From positions 1-64,000 of the forward strand of contig NZ_AXVJ01000063.1 in NCBI RefSeq assembly GCF_000482465.1: a stretch of 64,000 bases of DNA, in the 5' to 3' direction. A model generated the notes under the pieces. It saw only the letters and a list, made by a program, of their open reading frames with translations, was not told the DNA's origin and searched no databases. Position numbers and translations under genes: made by a program. This document shows, one piece after another, positions 44,907-54,947 of the stretch (its first letter is position 1; each line of letters starts with the position of its first letter). This stretch comes from Runella limosa DSM 17973. Its GTDB lineage: Bacteria; Bacteroidota; Bacteroidia; Cytophagales; Spirosomataceae.

Positions 44907-44946
44907 AAAAAGTCTGCCCTTCATATAATTGAAAGACAGACTTTTT
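44907..44946 (-). terminator. Hairpin between the DUF4374 gene and pyrD
   Basis: Stem AAAAAGTCTG (44907-44916) with CAGACTTTTT (44937-44946) and a small inner stem. 22 bp past the stop of the DUF4374 gene; A/T-rich arms suit a terminator in both directions. Confidence 0.65.
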
Positions 44947-44967
44947 AAAAATTATCAAAAGAAAAGA

Positions 44968-46290
44968 CTAAAAAATCCCGATGTAGTGGTTGCCCGCTTT
45001 GTTTAGCAATTTTGCGCCTTTGGTCACCGCTCCTGTTTTGCTATTGAAGATATAGATATTTCCGTCTTTACCCGTTGGCGTTACTGCGACATAAACCTCA
45101 TCGCCACTCACCAAAATCCCTTGGTATTGGCCAAAGTTCAGGTCAGCATCGTATTCTATGTTTACTTTTGTTGCAGTTTTGGCAGTCAAATCCACCCGAG
45201 CGATGTAGCCTTGGGTAGTACCTTCGTGCGTATAAAGTACGTACGCAATGCCATTTCCCGCATACTTCCAACTATCCACGTACGAGCCTTTTACACCCAA
45301 TGCAGCATCCAAACTAAACACGTACGAATTGTCATACTCGTTGTTTTGGTTAATCCGCAAAATATGCGACCCTTTGCTGTCACGTTGGGTTGCTTGGTAA
45401 ATATTGCCATCTTCCGACACAAACGCATTGGGACTGCGGTAGCCGCTGTTGTCACCGTTGCTTACGGTCGAAGTAATCACTTTAGGATTTTCCAAAGAAG
45501 GGTAATCAACGACCACCGACTTACTTCCCAAGCGATCAAATGTGCTTTCAATAGCACCCGTAGCGGGGTTGTACTTACGCATCCACGTACCGATGATGAG
45601 TTTGTTTTGTGCCTTGTTAAGTACTGGCGCATCTAAACGGAAAATGGTATGACCTTTCAACTCCTCTTCGGCCGACAACGGAATTTCGTATTGCTTATAC
45701 CCATTGATAAGTACTTTTTGTAAGTCAAGCGCCAATACCGTGGCAGTACCTCGGTAGTAGGCAAATGGCTTGGTTTTATCAGTGGCATTGTTGGCTACAA
45801 TGCTGGCTACGTTGACTGCGATTCCCGTTTTGTCACCGTCAAACAATTTAGACCAACGGGGTGTGGTGGTAGCATACTGAGAAATATTTACCGTCACATC
45901 TTCTTGGGTATAACTTCCTGAACCATTGACTTTATACCGAGCAAACTCCCCTCCATTATCTCCCGAATAGGCGATGTTAAACAACGTTGTGCCATCTTCC
46001 GAGGCTTGCAAACGGGCTGTTCTGGTTGATTTTACAGGAAAACCATTGTCATACACCCCAATAGATATATTCGGATTTTTAGCATCTGCTTTGCTTACTG
46101 AATAGACCATTGTTCCGCCGTTTCCGTCGCCTGCGGTTGTTCCCATGAGCGCCCCCGCCACGGTTATCCAACGTTCTTTGGAGGTTTCGTCGGGTTCGAC
46201 CGTACCGCTTCCTGCATTCTCACAACTCGTAATGGTAAATGCCGCGATAACCGACGTACAAACTAACACGTTTCTTAGCTGTCGTTTCAT
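44968..46290 (-). CDS. DUF4374 lipoprotein
   Basis: 440-aa exported lipoprotein: leader MKRQLRNVLVCTSVIAAFTI then a lipobox with Cys at residue 23 (TSCENAG). Beta-propeller-like repeats follow, as in DUF4374 proteins. It is 17 bp downstream of a TonB-dependent receptor in one operon. Family knowledge: DUF4374 genes commonly neighbour siderophore or metal receptors in Bacteroidota, and the receptor here is the likely partner; the function as a surface ligand-capture or accessory protein is an inference. Confidence 0.88.
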   Translation of the reverse strand: MKRQLRNVLVCTSVIAAFTITSCENAGSGTVEPDETSKERWITVAGALMGTTAGDGNGGTMVYSVSKADAKNPNISIGVYDNGFPVKSTRTARLQASEDGTTLFNIAYSGDNGGEFARYKVNGSGSYTQEDVTVNISQYATTTPRWSKLFDGDKTGIAVNVASIVANNATDKTKPFAYYRGTATVLALDLQKVLINGYKQYEIPLSAEEELKGHTIFRLDAPVLNKAQNKLIIGTWMRKYNPATGAIESTFDRLGSKSVVVDYPSLENPKVITSTVSNGDNSGYRSPNAFVSEDGNIYQATQRDSKGSHILRINQNNEYDNSYVFSLDAALGVKGSYVDSWKYAGNGIAYVLYTHEGTTQGYIARVDLTAKTATKVNIEYDADLNFGQYQGILVSGDEVYVAVTPTGKDGNIYIFNSKTGAVTKGAKLLNKAGNHYIGIF

Positions 46291-46307
46291 TGTGGATAAA
46301 TTAAATG

Positions 46308-48716
46308 TTAGAAATTATTAATCAGATAGTTAAGTTTCAAATAAAATGCCCGTCCTGGTTTTTGCACCGCAAAATTGTCGTAGGCTTGTTGGTCAAATAC
46401 ATTTTTGACATCGGCACTCACGACAAATTTGTTTTGAGGAAAAGCATAGCTCACACCCAAATCTTGGATGTACTGGCGTGGCGTCCGAAAGTCTTCCAAA
46501 ATCAACCAAGTGGTGTAGAAACGTTCCACAAAACGAAAGCCGTAATAGAGGTTCAGCGCTGATTTCTTTTTGAACAAATCCTTTATGGTGTATTGAACAT
46601 TGGCGTTGGTCGTCCAGTAGGGTTCGTTGGGAAGCTGTCGGTTGTAATAATCATACTCTCGGCCGTTGGCGTCGTAACGAACGTTAAATACCGAATTAAA
46701 CTTCGACATGTTCACGTCCACCCGCAGGTTATTATCAAAAGAATAGTGAAGGTCGGCTTCAAAACCAATCGCCTTGTTTTTGCCTAAGTTTTCAAAAGGA
46801 TTGGTTTGCAGGGCATCATTTACCCTTGGGTTGATGCGCTGCACAATTTTATCGCGGGTATCGCGGATAAAACCCGAAACGGTAAAAGAGTAACGGTGCT
46901 TTCCCGCATAAAAATTACCTGCATTTAGGCCAAAATTGTAGTTGTAGCTTACCTCTGGACGAATCCCAAAATTCTCAATAATGTTTTCACCTGGGCTCCC
47001 AAACACTTCACTTTCCGACGGCAAACGCACGGCTTTTTCGGCCGATGTCAACAAAATAAATTTCGGATTGAGCGTATATGACATGGCCAAACCATAACCT
47101 GTGTGCTTTTTACTGCTGTTTGCACGGTTTTCTTGACGCACATTTTGCCCATCTACCACGCGTAAAACAGGGTCTATGCGGTCTATACTTTGCTCATAAA
47201 ACTTGGCAAAAAGGTTACTTTTCAGCCGATTTTCGAGCAACTTAGCTTCATAAGCAACCGAAGTGATGTTTTTTTGGAGATTACGCGTTCCAATAAACGC
47301 TCGTTCCAACTCCGACCGCATAAAATCTTGTTCCCGACGGTCGATGCCGTAATAAATATGATTGACTACCAAGCGATGGTTTTTGCTCAAATCATAGTTT
47401 AACCCTGCTCGAAAAGTGCTGACATTTCGGTCGATGTGCATGATAGTCGGGGCGGCTTGCTGGGCACCCGTTGGGCGCATAATGGGGTTTCCGTTCAATC
47501 CGACGCTGATCTGACCGTACCAATTGTAGTTCCATTTCACGGTATCTACCACCACTTGGCCGCGTTGGCTATACATAGCATTGACGTTAAATTCCAGCCC
47601 TCGGGTCAAGAAGTTTTTCTTCACGTAGTTTAGGCTCAACACATTAGCTTGCGATTCGGTGAAGCGCCCCATGTAAGGAATGGACATATAGGTACCGTGT
47701 TGTACTTCTTTGAAATCGTCTGAGCCATTGTAGCCAATCAAAAATTGGTCGGCCCATTTCACATTCATAAAACCCAGCTGAATTTGCCCACCCGTAGAAC
47801 GATACGCGTCATTGAACCGTCTAGCCCTTACATATTCGTAGCGTCCATTGGGCAGGATGTTTCGCACAAACTTTCCCCACACCTCGTAGTCATTGTCTGA
47901 GTAATTATGAAAAGCGGAAGCTTTGACCGTAAAGCCCGTTTTTTCGTTGCGGTACGTACCGTTGAAGTTGGTTTGAAACGTATTGAAAGACCCGTAAGAA
48001 ACAGAGGCAGACAGGTTATTCATTGCTCCCTTTTTTAGAATAACGTTGATAGCTCCCCCCAAGGCATCATCGGCCAAATGCGCAGGAATCACCCCTTTAT
48101 ACACTTCTACGCGTTCAATCAGGGCAGGTGGAATGCTATTTAAGCTAAAAGACTCTCCATAGGTAGAAATCGGGATACCGTCGATGAACACCCGTACCGA
48201 ATTTCCTGACATACCGTTTAGGTTATAATTTACAGCCGAGCCTAACCCGCCATTCTGCCGAACCCGTATCCCCACGGTTCGGTCTAGCAACTCGTTGGTT
48301 TGAATATTGCGTTGGGCTACTTCCTTCGTTTCAACGACATTCACCGCAAACCCCAACGTTTCGATTTCTTTTTTCTCTGATTTTTGAACAACCCGTACTT
48401 CGTTCAATTCAAAATTTTTAGGTTTGGCCGTAATAGGTAGATTTATCTGAGGCTTATTAATGGTCACTTTGAGTTGTATCGGCTCTATTTCAACCGAGGT
48501 AACCATCACTTCATGCTGCCCATAAGGAACATTTTTTAGCATAAAATACCCGTTTTCATCGGCCGCAACCACCGCATTGCTTTGCATCAACTTCACATTG
48601 GCGTGGGCTACTCCACCCTGCTCTTTGGTATAAATACGGCCTTTCAGCGTGGCCGTTTGTGCAAAGACGCTCACAGAAAACAAAAGCAACAGCAATAACA
48701 GAAACGGTATTTTCAT
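46308..48716 (-). CDS. TonB-dependent receptor (siderophore/metal type)
   Basis: 802 aa. Signal peptide (about 1-20), carboxypeptidase-regulatory-like domain (LKGRIYTKEQGGVAHANVKLMQ, about 23-100), plug domain (about 115-225, with NSVRVFIDGIPISTYGES and VEVYKGVIPAHLADDALGGAINV), then a 22-strand barrel to a C-terminal aromatic (NF). By family it imports a bulky ligand across the outer membrane using TonB energy. Pairing with DUF4374 and the palindromes in its upstream region suggest iron or another metal complex, but the ligand cannot be read from sequence. Confidence 0.9.
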   Translation of the reverse strand: MKIPFLLLLLLLFSVSVFAQTATLKGRIYTKEQGGVAHANVKLMQSNAVVAADENGYFMLKNVPYGQHEVMVTSVEIEPIQLKVTINKPQINLPITAKPKNFELNEVRVVQKSEKKEIETLGFAVNVVETKEVAQRNIQTNELLDRTVGIRVRQNGGLGSAVNYNLNGMSGNSVRVFIDGIPISTYGESFSLNSIPPALIERVEVYKGVIPAHLADDALGGAINVILKKGAMNNLSASVSYGSFNTFQTNFNGTYRNEKTGFTVKASAFHNYSDNDYEVWGKFVRNILPNGRYEYVRARRFNDAYRSTGGQIQLGFMNVKWADQFLIGYNGSDDFKEVQHGTYMSIPYMGRFTESQANVLSLNYVKKNFLTRGLEFNVNAMYSQRGQVVVDTVKWNYNWYGQISVGLNGNPIMRPTGAQQAAPTIMHIDRNVSTFRAGLNYDLSKNHRLVVNHIYYGIDRREQDFMRSELERAFIGTRNLQKNITSVAYEAKLLENRLKSNLFAKFYEQSIDRIDPVLRVVDGQNVRQENRANSSKKHTGYGLAMSYTLNPKFILLTSAEKAVRLPSESEVFGSPGENIIENFGIRPEVSYNYNFGLNAGNFYAGKHRYSFTVSGFIRDTRDKIVQRINPRVNDALQTNPFENLGKNKAIGFEADLHYSFDNNLRVDVNMSKFNSVFNVRYDANGREYDYYNRQLPNEPYWTTNANVQYTIKDLFKKKSALNLYYGFRFVERFYTTWLILEDFRTPRQYIQDLGVSYAFPQNKFVVSADVKNVFDQQAYDNFAVQKPGRAFYLKLNYLINNF

Positions 48717-48789
48717 AGATGATGTACAACTGTGCGTGTGCAGTTATTTTAATGGCTATTTAACTCTATTTTAATTTGGATTTAATCTA

Positions 48790-48821
48790 ATTTAGTCAAC
48801 AAAACTAGATTTGTTCTAAAT
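48790..48821. promoter_or_regulatory. Large inverted repeat upstream of the receptor operon
   Basis: ATTTAG-TC-AACAAA-ACTAGA-TTTGTT-CTAAAT: outer arms 48790-48795 and 48816-48821, inner arms 48798-48803 and 48810-48815. It lies 74 bp before the receptor start. AT-rich ATTTAG/CTAAAT arms would suit a Fur-family or similar operator; this is an inference. Confidence 0.45.
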
Positions 48822-48989
48822 AAGAACCAAAAAATATTCCATGACTTGGGTGTTTTTCTTTACAAAATCATATAACTGCCTCGTAAAAACACATTTTAAA
48901 GCTTCTTTGTCCTTGGCTTGAAGTGCTGAGGTGAGATAAATGCCGAAAGCATTTGCCTTTTCAATTGGTATGCGCTTTATTTGCACACA

Positions 48990-49008
48990 ATTTAAAATTA
49001 GTCTAAAT
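48990..49008. promoter_or_regulatory. Possible Fur-like operator upstream of the sialidase-fold gene
   Basis: 19-bp imperfect palindrome with ATTTA / TAAAT arms ending 6 bp before the ATG at 49014. It shares the CTAAAT arm with the 48790-48821 inverted repeat, so both divergent genes could share a regulator. Weak on sequence alone. Confidence 0.35.
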
Positions 49009-49013
49009 ACACC

Positions 49014-50270
49014 ATGCTAAAATTACTAATTCCAATTTCGTTGATGTTCGTAAGTCTTTTTTGGAAAACGAACCCAGCCGATAACGCCCCCATCCCCTTG
49101 GATCCAACCAAGTCTTACACCTTACCCACTTTGGCCAAAAACAACAAGGGAGAGGTTGTGTTATACTGGACAGAAAAAGACCCTCAAAACACCGTTTCGT
49201 TGTACTTTTCTACCTCAAAAGATGGCAAAACGTTTGGGGAAAAGAAATTAGTCTTTGCCGATGCAGGCTTAGGAAATGGTCGTTTGATGCGTCCCAAATT
49301 GTTATTTAAAAAAAATGGCGACATCGTAGCAGTGTTTTCTTACCGAGCAGGTGGCGCAACTCCACCAAGAGAACAGCGCCCCGCAGCCGCCAGTCATGAC
49401 CATGGCAATCACGGTGCGCAGGCCGCCCCGCAACAAGCCCCGCAAGCAAGACCAAAACGTAGCTCAGAAATCAGGTTTTCGGTTTCTAAAGACGGCGGAA
49501 GTTCGTGGACGTCCCCAACGTCGGTTGATGCCGATACCAGCAAACTCATCCGTGGCTTTTTCGATGCGGTTGTGTTGCCTAATGATGAAATTGCAGTGGC
49601 TTATTTGAAAGACGTAAAAGGAAGTACCAAGCACGAAGAACGTGATTTGCGCTTGGCGGTATCAAAAAATGGTGTTTTTCAAGCAGAAAGACTAATCGAC
49701 CCCGTGGTTTGTGATTGCTGCAATATTAGCATGGTTGTGGATGAGTCGGGGGCTTTACACATGGTTTACCGCGACAACAACAACGACGTACGTGACATGG
49801 CGCATATCGTGTCAAAAGACAATGGTATGACGTTTTCTGCGCCCAAAATTTTGTACAACGATAAGTGGGAAATCAAAGGTTGCCCGCACTCAGGTGCAAC
49901 TTCAGCCGCTACAAAAACCGAACAATACATCACTTGGTTTTCGGGAACACGCAACGGACAATCGGGCATTCGTTTGACCAACTCATCGGGTAATTTATTG
50001 AGAGTATTGGATGCCAGTGCTAAAAATGCTTCGATTGCCGCCGATGCGAAAACTGCCGTTTGGGTGTGGGAACAAACGTCAGAAGCTGGCACAACTAGCG
50101 TATTTTACAGCAAAGTTATTAATGGAAAACTATTTGATATTCAGTCCGTTAAAAACTCTATCAATGGTCAAAACGCTAGTAGTTTGGCCCATAATGGCGA
50201 GGTATTCATCGCCTATGAAGTTGTCACTGCTGATAAAAAAACAGCCCTAGCGCTCCAAACTGTTGACTAA
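49014..50270 (+). CDS. Exported sialidase-fold (BNR) protein with Cys/His metal-type motifs
   Basis: 418 aa. Signal peptide (about 1-17), then a six-bladed beta-propeller-like body with Asp-box motifs (SKDGKTF 68-74, SKDGGSSW 158-165, SKDNGMTF 267-274). Unusual additions: a His/Ala/Pro-rich loop (about 125-150, with HDHGNH) and a CDCC motif (233-236) plus a second Cys at 290 (GCPHSG). These could bind a metal such as copper or form disulfides. Sialidase catalytic residues were not confirmed, so enzymatic activity is uncertain. It is divergent from the TonB receptor operon, with a possible shared operator between. Confidence 0.8.
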   Translation: MLKLLIPISLMFVSLFWKTNPADNAPIPLDPTKSYTLPTLAKNNKGEVVLYWTEKDPQNTVSLYFSTSKDGKTFGEKKLVFADAGLGNGRLMRPKLLFKKNGDIVAVFSYRAGGATPPREQRPAAASHDHGNHGAQAAPQQAPQARPKRSSEIRFSVSKDGGSSWTSPTSVDADTSKLIRGFFDAVVLPNDEIAVAYLKDVKGSTKHEERDLRLAVSKNGVFQAERLIDPVVCDCCNISMVVDESGALHMVYRDNNNDVRDMAHIVSKDNGMTFSAPKILYNDKWEIKGCPHSGATSAATKTEQYITWFSGTRNGQSGIRLTNSSGNLLRVLDASAKNASIAADAKTAVWVWEQTSEAGTTSVFYSKVINGKLFDIQSVKNSINGQNASSLAHNGEVFIAYEVVTADKKTALALQTVD

Positions 50271-50289
50271 AACTTATGTACGATTTACA

Positions 50290-50320
50290 AAAAAAGCAAG
50301 GCTTTCAGCCTTGCTTTTTT
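50290..50320. terminator. Bidirectional terminator
   Basis: Perfect 14-bp stem (50290-50303 with 50307-50320) with AGCAAGGCT core, 3-nt loop and A/T runs on both sides, between the convergent genes ending at 50270 and 50331. Confidence 0.9.
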
Positions 50321-50330
50321 GTGAGCGAAT

Positions 50331-51761
50331 TTATTTCCAGCCCCCACCCAAGGCACGGTACAGATTAACCGTCGTTTGTTGTTGCTGTTTTTGGGTATTG
50401 ATAAGCGTCAACTTCGCCTGCAGCGCATTTTGTTGGGCAAAAAGTACTTCTAAATAAGACGCCCTCCCCGTGCGATACAGTTTACTAGACGTTTCTATTG
50501 AGCGAGTTAGCAACAGCGCTTCCCGATTTTTGAGGTCAAACATCTGGGCCAAGTTTCGTAGATTGGCCAGTTGGTTGTTGACTTCGATATACCCATCTAA
50601 AATCGTCTTTTGGTAATTATACAACGCTTCAATTTGCACGGCTTGCGCCCCATTGAACTGTGCTATAATGGCCGAACGATTGATAAGCGGGCCTGCCAAA
50701 TTTCCTACGACCGAATAAGCCAACGACTGAGGCGTACTCACCAAAAATTTCGGATTAAATGCCTGTAATCCCAACATTCCCGTCAAACTAAACGACGGAA
50801 AGAAGGCCGCTCTTGCTGCCACCAAGTCGGCTTTGGTTGCTATAAGTTCCAATTCGGCCGCTCGAATATCGGGACGGTTTTTGAGTAAGTCTGACGGCAT
50901 CCCCGTTTGAATCTGCGCGGCAATTGCTCGCGAGAGTTGGTTTTTATCCCGAACAATTGGCTGTGGAAACCGTCCTAGAAGCCCATGAATAACATTTTCG
51001 GTCTCAGTAATTGCTTGCATAATAGCCACTTCAGCGTGTTGGCTATTCAGAAGTTGGGCTTCAAACTGTTCTACAGCCAGTTCGTTGGCCGCTCCTGCTT
51101 GTTTTTGCACTTTTACAATTTTGAGGGCTTCTTCCTGTAAACCAATGGTTTGCCGAACAATTTCTCGCTCGTTGTCAAGTGCCAACAAACCATAATAGGC
51201 ATTGGCAACGCCCGCTACCAAATTGGTCGTAATCCAATTTTTCGCTTCGACACTGGCCAAATAACGCGCCAAAGCCGCTTCTCGCTGCGTACGAAGTTTT
51301 TTCCAAATATCAACTTCCCACGAAGCCGTCAAGCCCACAAAAAAATCAGGAAGGTGGGTCGGAACAACTTTCCCCTCCACAATGTCGGTGGTGGCATTTC
51401 CTGCTCCGTCCATGGTATAAAGGCCAAATCGGCGCAGCGCCGTTGTTCCTCCTCCCCAAACCGTTGGTTTCAGCAGTCCTTCCGTTGCTCTCACGTTGGA
51501 ACGCGCCATCTCAATCCGTTGAATGGCCGTCAGGGCATCAAAATTATTGACCAAAGCTGTTTCAATCAGCGCCGTCAAGGTACTGTCTTGAAAATAGTCT
51601 CTCCACTGAATCTGGGCGCTGTTTGCGGTATCTGCTCTATTTTCAAACGTCGCAGGAAGTGGTTCAAATTCGCGTTGGGTGGCAATGGGTGGCACTTTAC
51701 ATCCCGCAATAACTCCTCCCAACAGCAAGATGATTAGCAGTTTTATTGGTTTTATATCCAT
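50331..51761 (-). CDS. RND efflux outer-membrane factor (TolC/OprM family lipoprotein)
   Basis: 476 aa with a lipoprotein leader (MDIKPIKLLIILLLGGVIAGC, Cys at 21). Two repeats of the outer-membrane efflux family with long helical hairpins; SLAYSVVGNLAGPLINRSAI is the typical second-repeat segment. It forms the outer-membrane exit channel of the RND pump. Last gene of the adaptor-pump-channel operon; its start overlaps the pump stop by 10 bp, so expression is coupled. Confidence 0.93.
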   Translation of the reverse strand: MDIKPIKLLIILLLGGVIAGCKVPPIATQREFEPLPATFENRADTANSAQIQWRDYFQDSTLTALIETALVNNFDALTAIQRIEMARSNVRATEGLLKPTVWGGGTTALRRFGLYTMDGAGNATTDIVEGKVVPTHLPDFFVGLTASWEVDIWKKLRTQREAALARYLASVEAKNWITTNLVAGVANAYYGLLALDNEREIVRQTIGLQEEALKIVKVQKQAGAANELAVEQFEAQLLNSQHAEVAIMQAITETENVIHGLLGRFPQPIVRDKNQLSRAIAAQIQTGMPSDLLKNRPDIRAAELELIATKADLVAARAAFFPSFSLTGMLGLQAFNPKFLVSTPQSLAYSVVGNLAGPLINRSAIIAQFNGAQAVQIEALYNYQKTILDGYIEVNNQLANLRNLAQMFDLKNREALLLTRSIETSSKLYRTGRASYLEVLFAQQNALQAKLTLINTQKQQQQTTVNLYRALGGGWK

Positions 51762-54700
51762 TTTTTTAGGCGCTCTTCGGTAAGTGGTTTTTCTTCTTTT
51801 TTGGAGTTCTTTTTTAATTTTTCGGCCAATGTGCCAAAAATGACGTACAGTCCAGGGATGACAATCACGCCAAAAACAGTCCCAAACAACATTCCTCCTG
51901 CGGCTGCCGTACCAATGGTGCGGTTGCCAATGGCTCCTGCCCCCGTCGCAAACATCAGTGGTAGCAATCCCGCAATAAACGCAAAGGATGTCATCAAAAT
52001 GGGTCGAAGGCGGACTTTGGCGCTCTCAATCGCAGCCTCAACCACGGTCGCTCCTTCACGGTGGCGAAGCGTGGCAAATTCCACAATCAGAATGGCATTT
52101 TTTCCCAACAACCCAATGAGCATCACCATTGCGATTTGGGCGTAAATATTGTTTTCTAACCCCAAAAAGTGCAGAAATAAGAACGTTCCAAAAATCCCCG
52201 TTGGGAGCGAAAACACGACAGGTAGCGGCAATAAGAAGCTTTCGTACTGAGCCGACAACAACAAATACACGAACAACAAACAAATGGCGAAGATGTAAAC
52301 GGCTTGGTTACCCGTTTCTACTTCGTCGCGGCTAATACCTGCCCAGTCAATGTCATAACCCGTTGGGAGTTTTTCGCGCGCCGTTGCCTGCACGGCTTCA
52401 ATGGCGCTGCCACTACTGTATCCCTCGGCGGGTTCGCCATTCAGCTCCGCCGAAGGGTACATGTTATAGCGGGTTACTTGATCCACCCCATATACCCGTT
52501 CGATACGCACAAAGGCCGACAAAGGCACCATTTCTCCTTTGTTATTCTTCACGTACAGGTTTAGGATGTCTTCGGGCTTGGCACGATACTGCGGCAATGC
52601 CTGTACCATTACTTTATACATTTGGCCGTACTTGATGAAGTTGGTAGCGTATTCACTCCCCAGCAGGGTCTGCAATGCGCCCATCGCTTTGTTGATGGTT
52701 ACTTCTTTTTGCGCGGCTTTGTCTTCGTCAATGTGCAACAGGTACTGTGGAAAGCTCGCATCAAAAATGGTAAATGCCGAAGCAATTTCGGGGCGAGCTT
52801 TGAGGTCTTTGATAAACTGCGTAACCACCGCTTCCATCGCTTTGAAGTCGCCACTCCCCGTTTTGTCTAACAATCGTAATTCAAACCCACTCGCATTGCC
52901 ATAACCTGGGACGGCGGGCGGCGGAAAGTACTCAAGGCGGGCATCTTTGATGTGTTTGGTTCGCTCGGTGACTTGTTCGATGACTTCATCCACCGTTTCT
53001 TTTCGATTTTCCCAATCTTTAAGATTAATTAAGCACGTACCGTAGGTAGCTCCTGTCCCGTCCGAAAGGATATTGGTACCCGCCAACGTAGAAATAGACT
53101 CGACCGATTCGAGACTTTGACAGGCTCGCTGCACTTCATCGACTACGGCCTTGGTACGTTCGAGGGTTGAACCCGACGGCGTGGTAATGCTCACGTAAAA
53201 AGTACCTTGGTCTTCGTTGGGGATAAAACCTGACGGAATTAATTTCCCCAAAATACCCGTCCCAGCGCAAAATGCCAGTAGCATTCCCAACGTCACCACT
53301 CGGCGGTTGACGATGACTGAAAGCAAGCGTTGGTATCGCCCTGAAAGCCCTTCGTACCAACGGTTGAACCCCGCAAAAAAACGAGCTAAGAGTCCATGAC
53401 TACGATGTTCGGCGTGGGTATTTTTCAAAAACAAGCCACACAACGCAGGCGTCAGCGTCAAGGCACTAACTCCTGAGAGCACAATCGCGATGGCCATCGT
53501 TAGAGAAAATTGTTTGTAGAAAATCCCCACGGGGCCCGTCATAAACGAAGTGGGTACAAACACTGCCGACATAACCAACGTAATCGCAATAATAGCCCCA
53601 CTGATTTCTTTCATGGCTTTTTCGGTGGCTTTTCGGGGAGAATATTTTCCCGTTTCTAGCTTTGCATGAACTGCCTCAACGACCACGATGGCGTCGTCAA
53701 TCACAATTCCGATGGCCAACACCAGCGCAAACAGCGTGATGAGGTTGAGCGAAAACCCAAACAACTGCATGAAGAAAAACGTCCCAACCAACGACACAGG
53801 CACCGTAACGGTAGGAATGAGCGTAGAGCGAACGTCTTGCAAAAACAAAAACACCACCAACGCCACCAAAATAAAGGCTTCAATCAGGGTTTTGACTACT
53901 TCATGAACAGACGCATCCAAAAAGCGAGACACATCGTAGCTAAGTTCGTACTCCATTCCTTTCAAGAAAACCCGTTCTTTGATGGTCGCCATTCGTTCTT
54001 TTACTTGGGCAATCACCTCACTGGCATTCGAGCCTGGAAGCTGTTTGAGCATGATAGCCGCCGTGGGGCGACCGTTGATTTTGGCTTCTACGTCAAAATA
54101 CGTCGTTCCAAACTCCACATCAGCGACGTCTTTGATGCGCAAAATCTGCCCATCAGCATTGGACTTGATGGGAATGTTCTCGTACTTTTCGGGTGTATTG
54201 TACTTTCCGCCGTACTTGATGACATACTGCAACGCCTGCGGAGTTTTGTCGTTGCTCTCCCCCACTTTTCCTGGAGCAGCTTCCACGTTTTGTTCTTCCA
54301 ATGCCTCTAGTACGTCTTCCGTAGAAATGGCATAATTGAGCATTTTGTCGGGTTTGAGCCAAATACGCATGGCGTACTCGCGCGCTCCCAAAATGTCGGC
54401 GTACCCTACGCCTTTTACCCGCTTGAGTTCGGCCAAGACGTTGATGTCCGCAAAATTGTAGAGGAATTTTTCCTCCATCGTACTATCTCGGCTGTAGATG
54501 TTGAGGTACATCAACATGGCATTTTCCTCTTTGGCTATTTTTACCCCGTTCCGAATCACCTCCGCAGGAAGTTCCCCCATAACGGCAGCTACGCGGTTTT
54601 GGACGTTGACTGCCGCCACGTCGGGGTCAGTGCCTACTTCAAAAATGACTTGTACTACGCCCACCCCATCGTTTCCTGCATCCGATGACATGTATTTCAT

Positions 54701-54922
54701 TCCTGGTACGCCATTGATAGCCCGTTCAATCGGGACAAGGGCGGCTTTTGTGACTGTTTCAGCGTTGGCTCCCGTATATTCGACAGTTACGTTTACTTCG
54801 GGGGGAGCAATGCTCGGGAACTGCGTCATGGGCAGTCGGGTGAGCATCAATAAACCCAGTAGTGTGATAATCATGGCGATGACTACCGACAGTACGGGTC
54901 GATGTATGAATTGATTAAACAT
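51752..54922 (-). CDS. RND multidrug efflux transporter (AcrB/MexB, HAE1 type)
   Basis: 1056 aa, normal for AcrB-type pumps. Start MFNQFIHRPVLSVVIAMIITLLG, two large periplasmic loops, and TM4 with the proton-relay acidic pair in GIVIDDAIVVVEAVH. Other family segments are GYADILGAREYAMRIWL, DEDQGTFYV-type NEDQGTFYVSITTPSG and QIAMVMLIGLLGKNAILIVEFA. By family it exports hydrophobic drugs or toxic compounds in exchange for protons. It forms a complete tripartite operon with the adaptor and channel. Confidence 0.95.
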   Translation of the reverse strand: MFNQFIHRPVLSVVIAMIITLLGLLMLTRLPMTQFPSIAPPEVNVTVEYTGANAETVTKAALVPIERAINGVPGMKYMSSDAGNDGVGVVQVIFEVGTDPDVAAVNVQNRVAAVMGELPAEVIRNGVKIAKEENAMLMYLNIYSRDSTMEEKFLYNFADINVLAELKRVKGVGYADILGAREYAMRIWLKPDKMLNYAISTEDVLEALEEQNVEAAPGKVGESNDKTPQALQYVIKYGGKYNTPEKYENIPIKSNADGQILRIKDVADVEFGTTYFDVEAKINGRPTAAIMLKQLPGSNASEVIAQVKERMATIKERVFLKGMEYELSYDVSRFLDASVHEVVKTLIEAFILVALVVFLFLQDVRSTLIPTVTVPVSLVGTFFFMQLFGFSLNLITLFALVLAIGIVIDDAIVVVEAVHAKLETGKYSPRKATEKAMKEISGAIIAITLVMSAVFVPTSFMTGPVGIFYKQFSLTMAIAIVLSGVSALTLTPALCGLFLKNTHAEHRSHGLLARFFAGFNRWYEGLSGRYQRLLSVIVNRRVVTLGMLLAFCAGTGILGKLIPSGFIPNEDQGTFYVSITTPSGSTLERTKAVVDEVQRACQSLESVESISTLAGTNILSDGTGATYGTCLINLKDWENRKETVDEVIEQVTERTKHIKDARLEYFPPPAVPGYGNASGFELRLLDKTGSGDFKAMEAVVTQFIKDLKARPEIASAFTIFDASFPQYLLHIDEDKAAQKEVTINKAMGALQTLLGSEYATNFIKYGQMYKVMVQALPQYRAKPEDILNLYVKNNKGEMVPLSAFVRIERVYGVDQVTRYNMYPSAELNGEPAEGYSSGSAIEAVQATAREKLPTGYDIDWAGISRDEVETGNQAVYIFAICLLFVYLLLSAQYESFLLPLPVVFSLPTGIFGTFLFLHFLGLENNIYAQIAMVMLIGLLGKNAILIVEFATLRHREGATVVEAAIESAKVRLRPILMTSFAFIAGLLPLMFATGAGAIGNRTIGTAAAGGMLFGTVFGVIVIPGLYVIFGTLAEKLKKNSKKEEKPLTEERLKKWI

Positions 54923-54947
54923 GGATTTTTTCAGTTTGAATTGTGCG

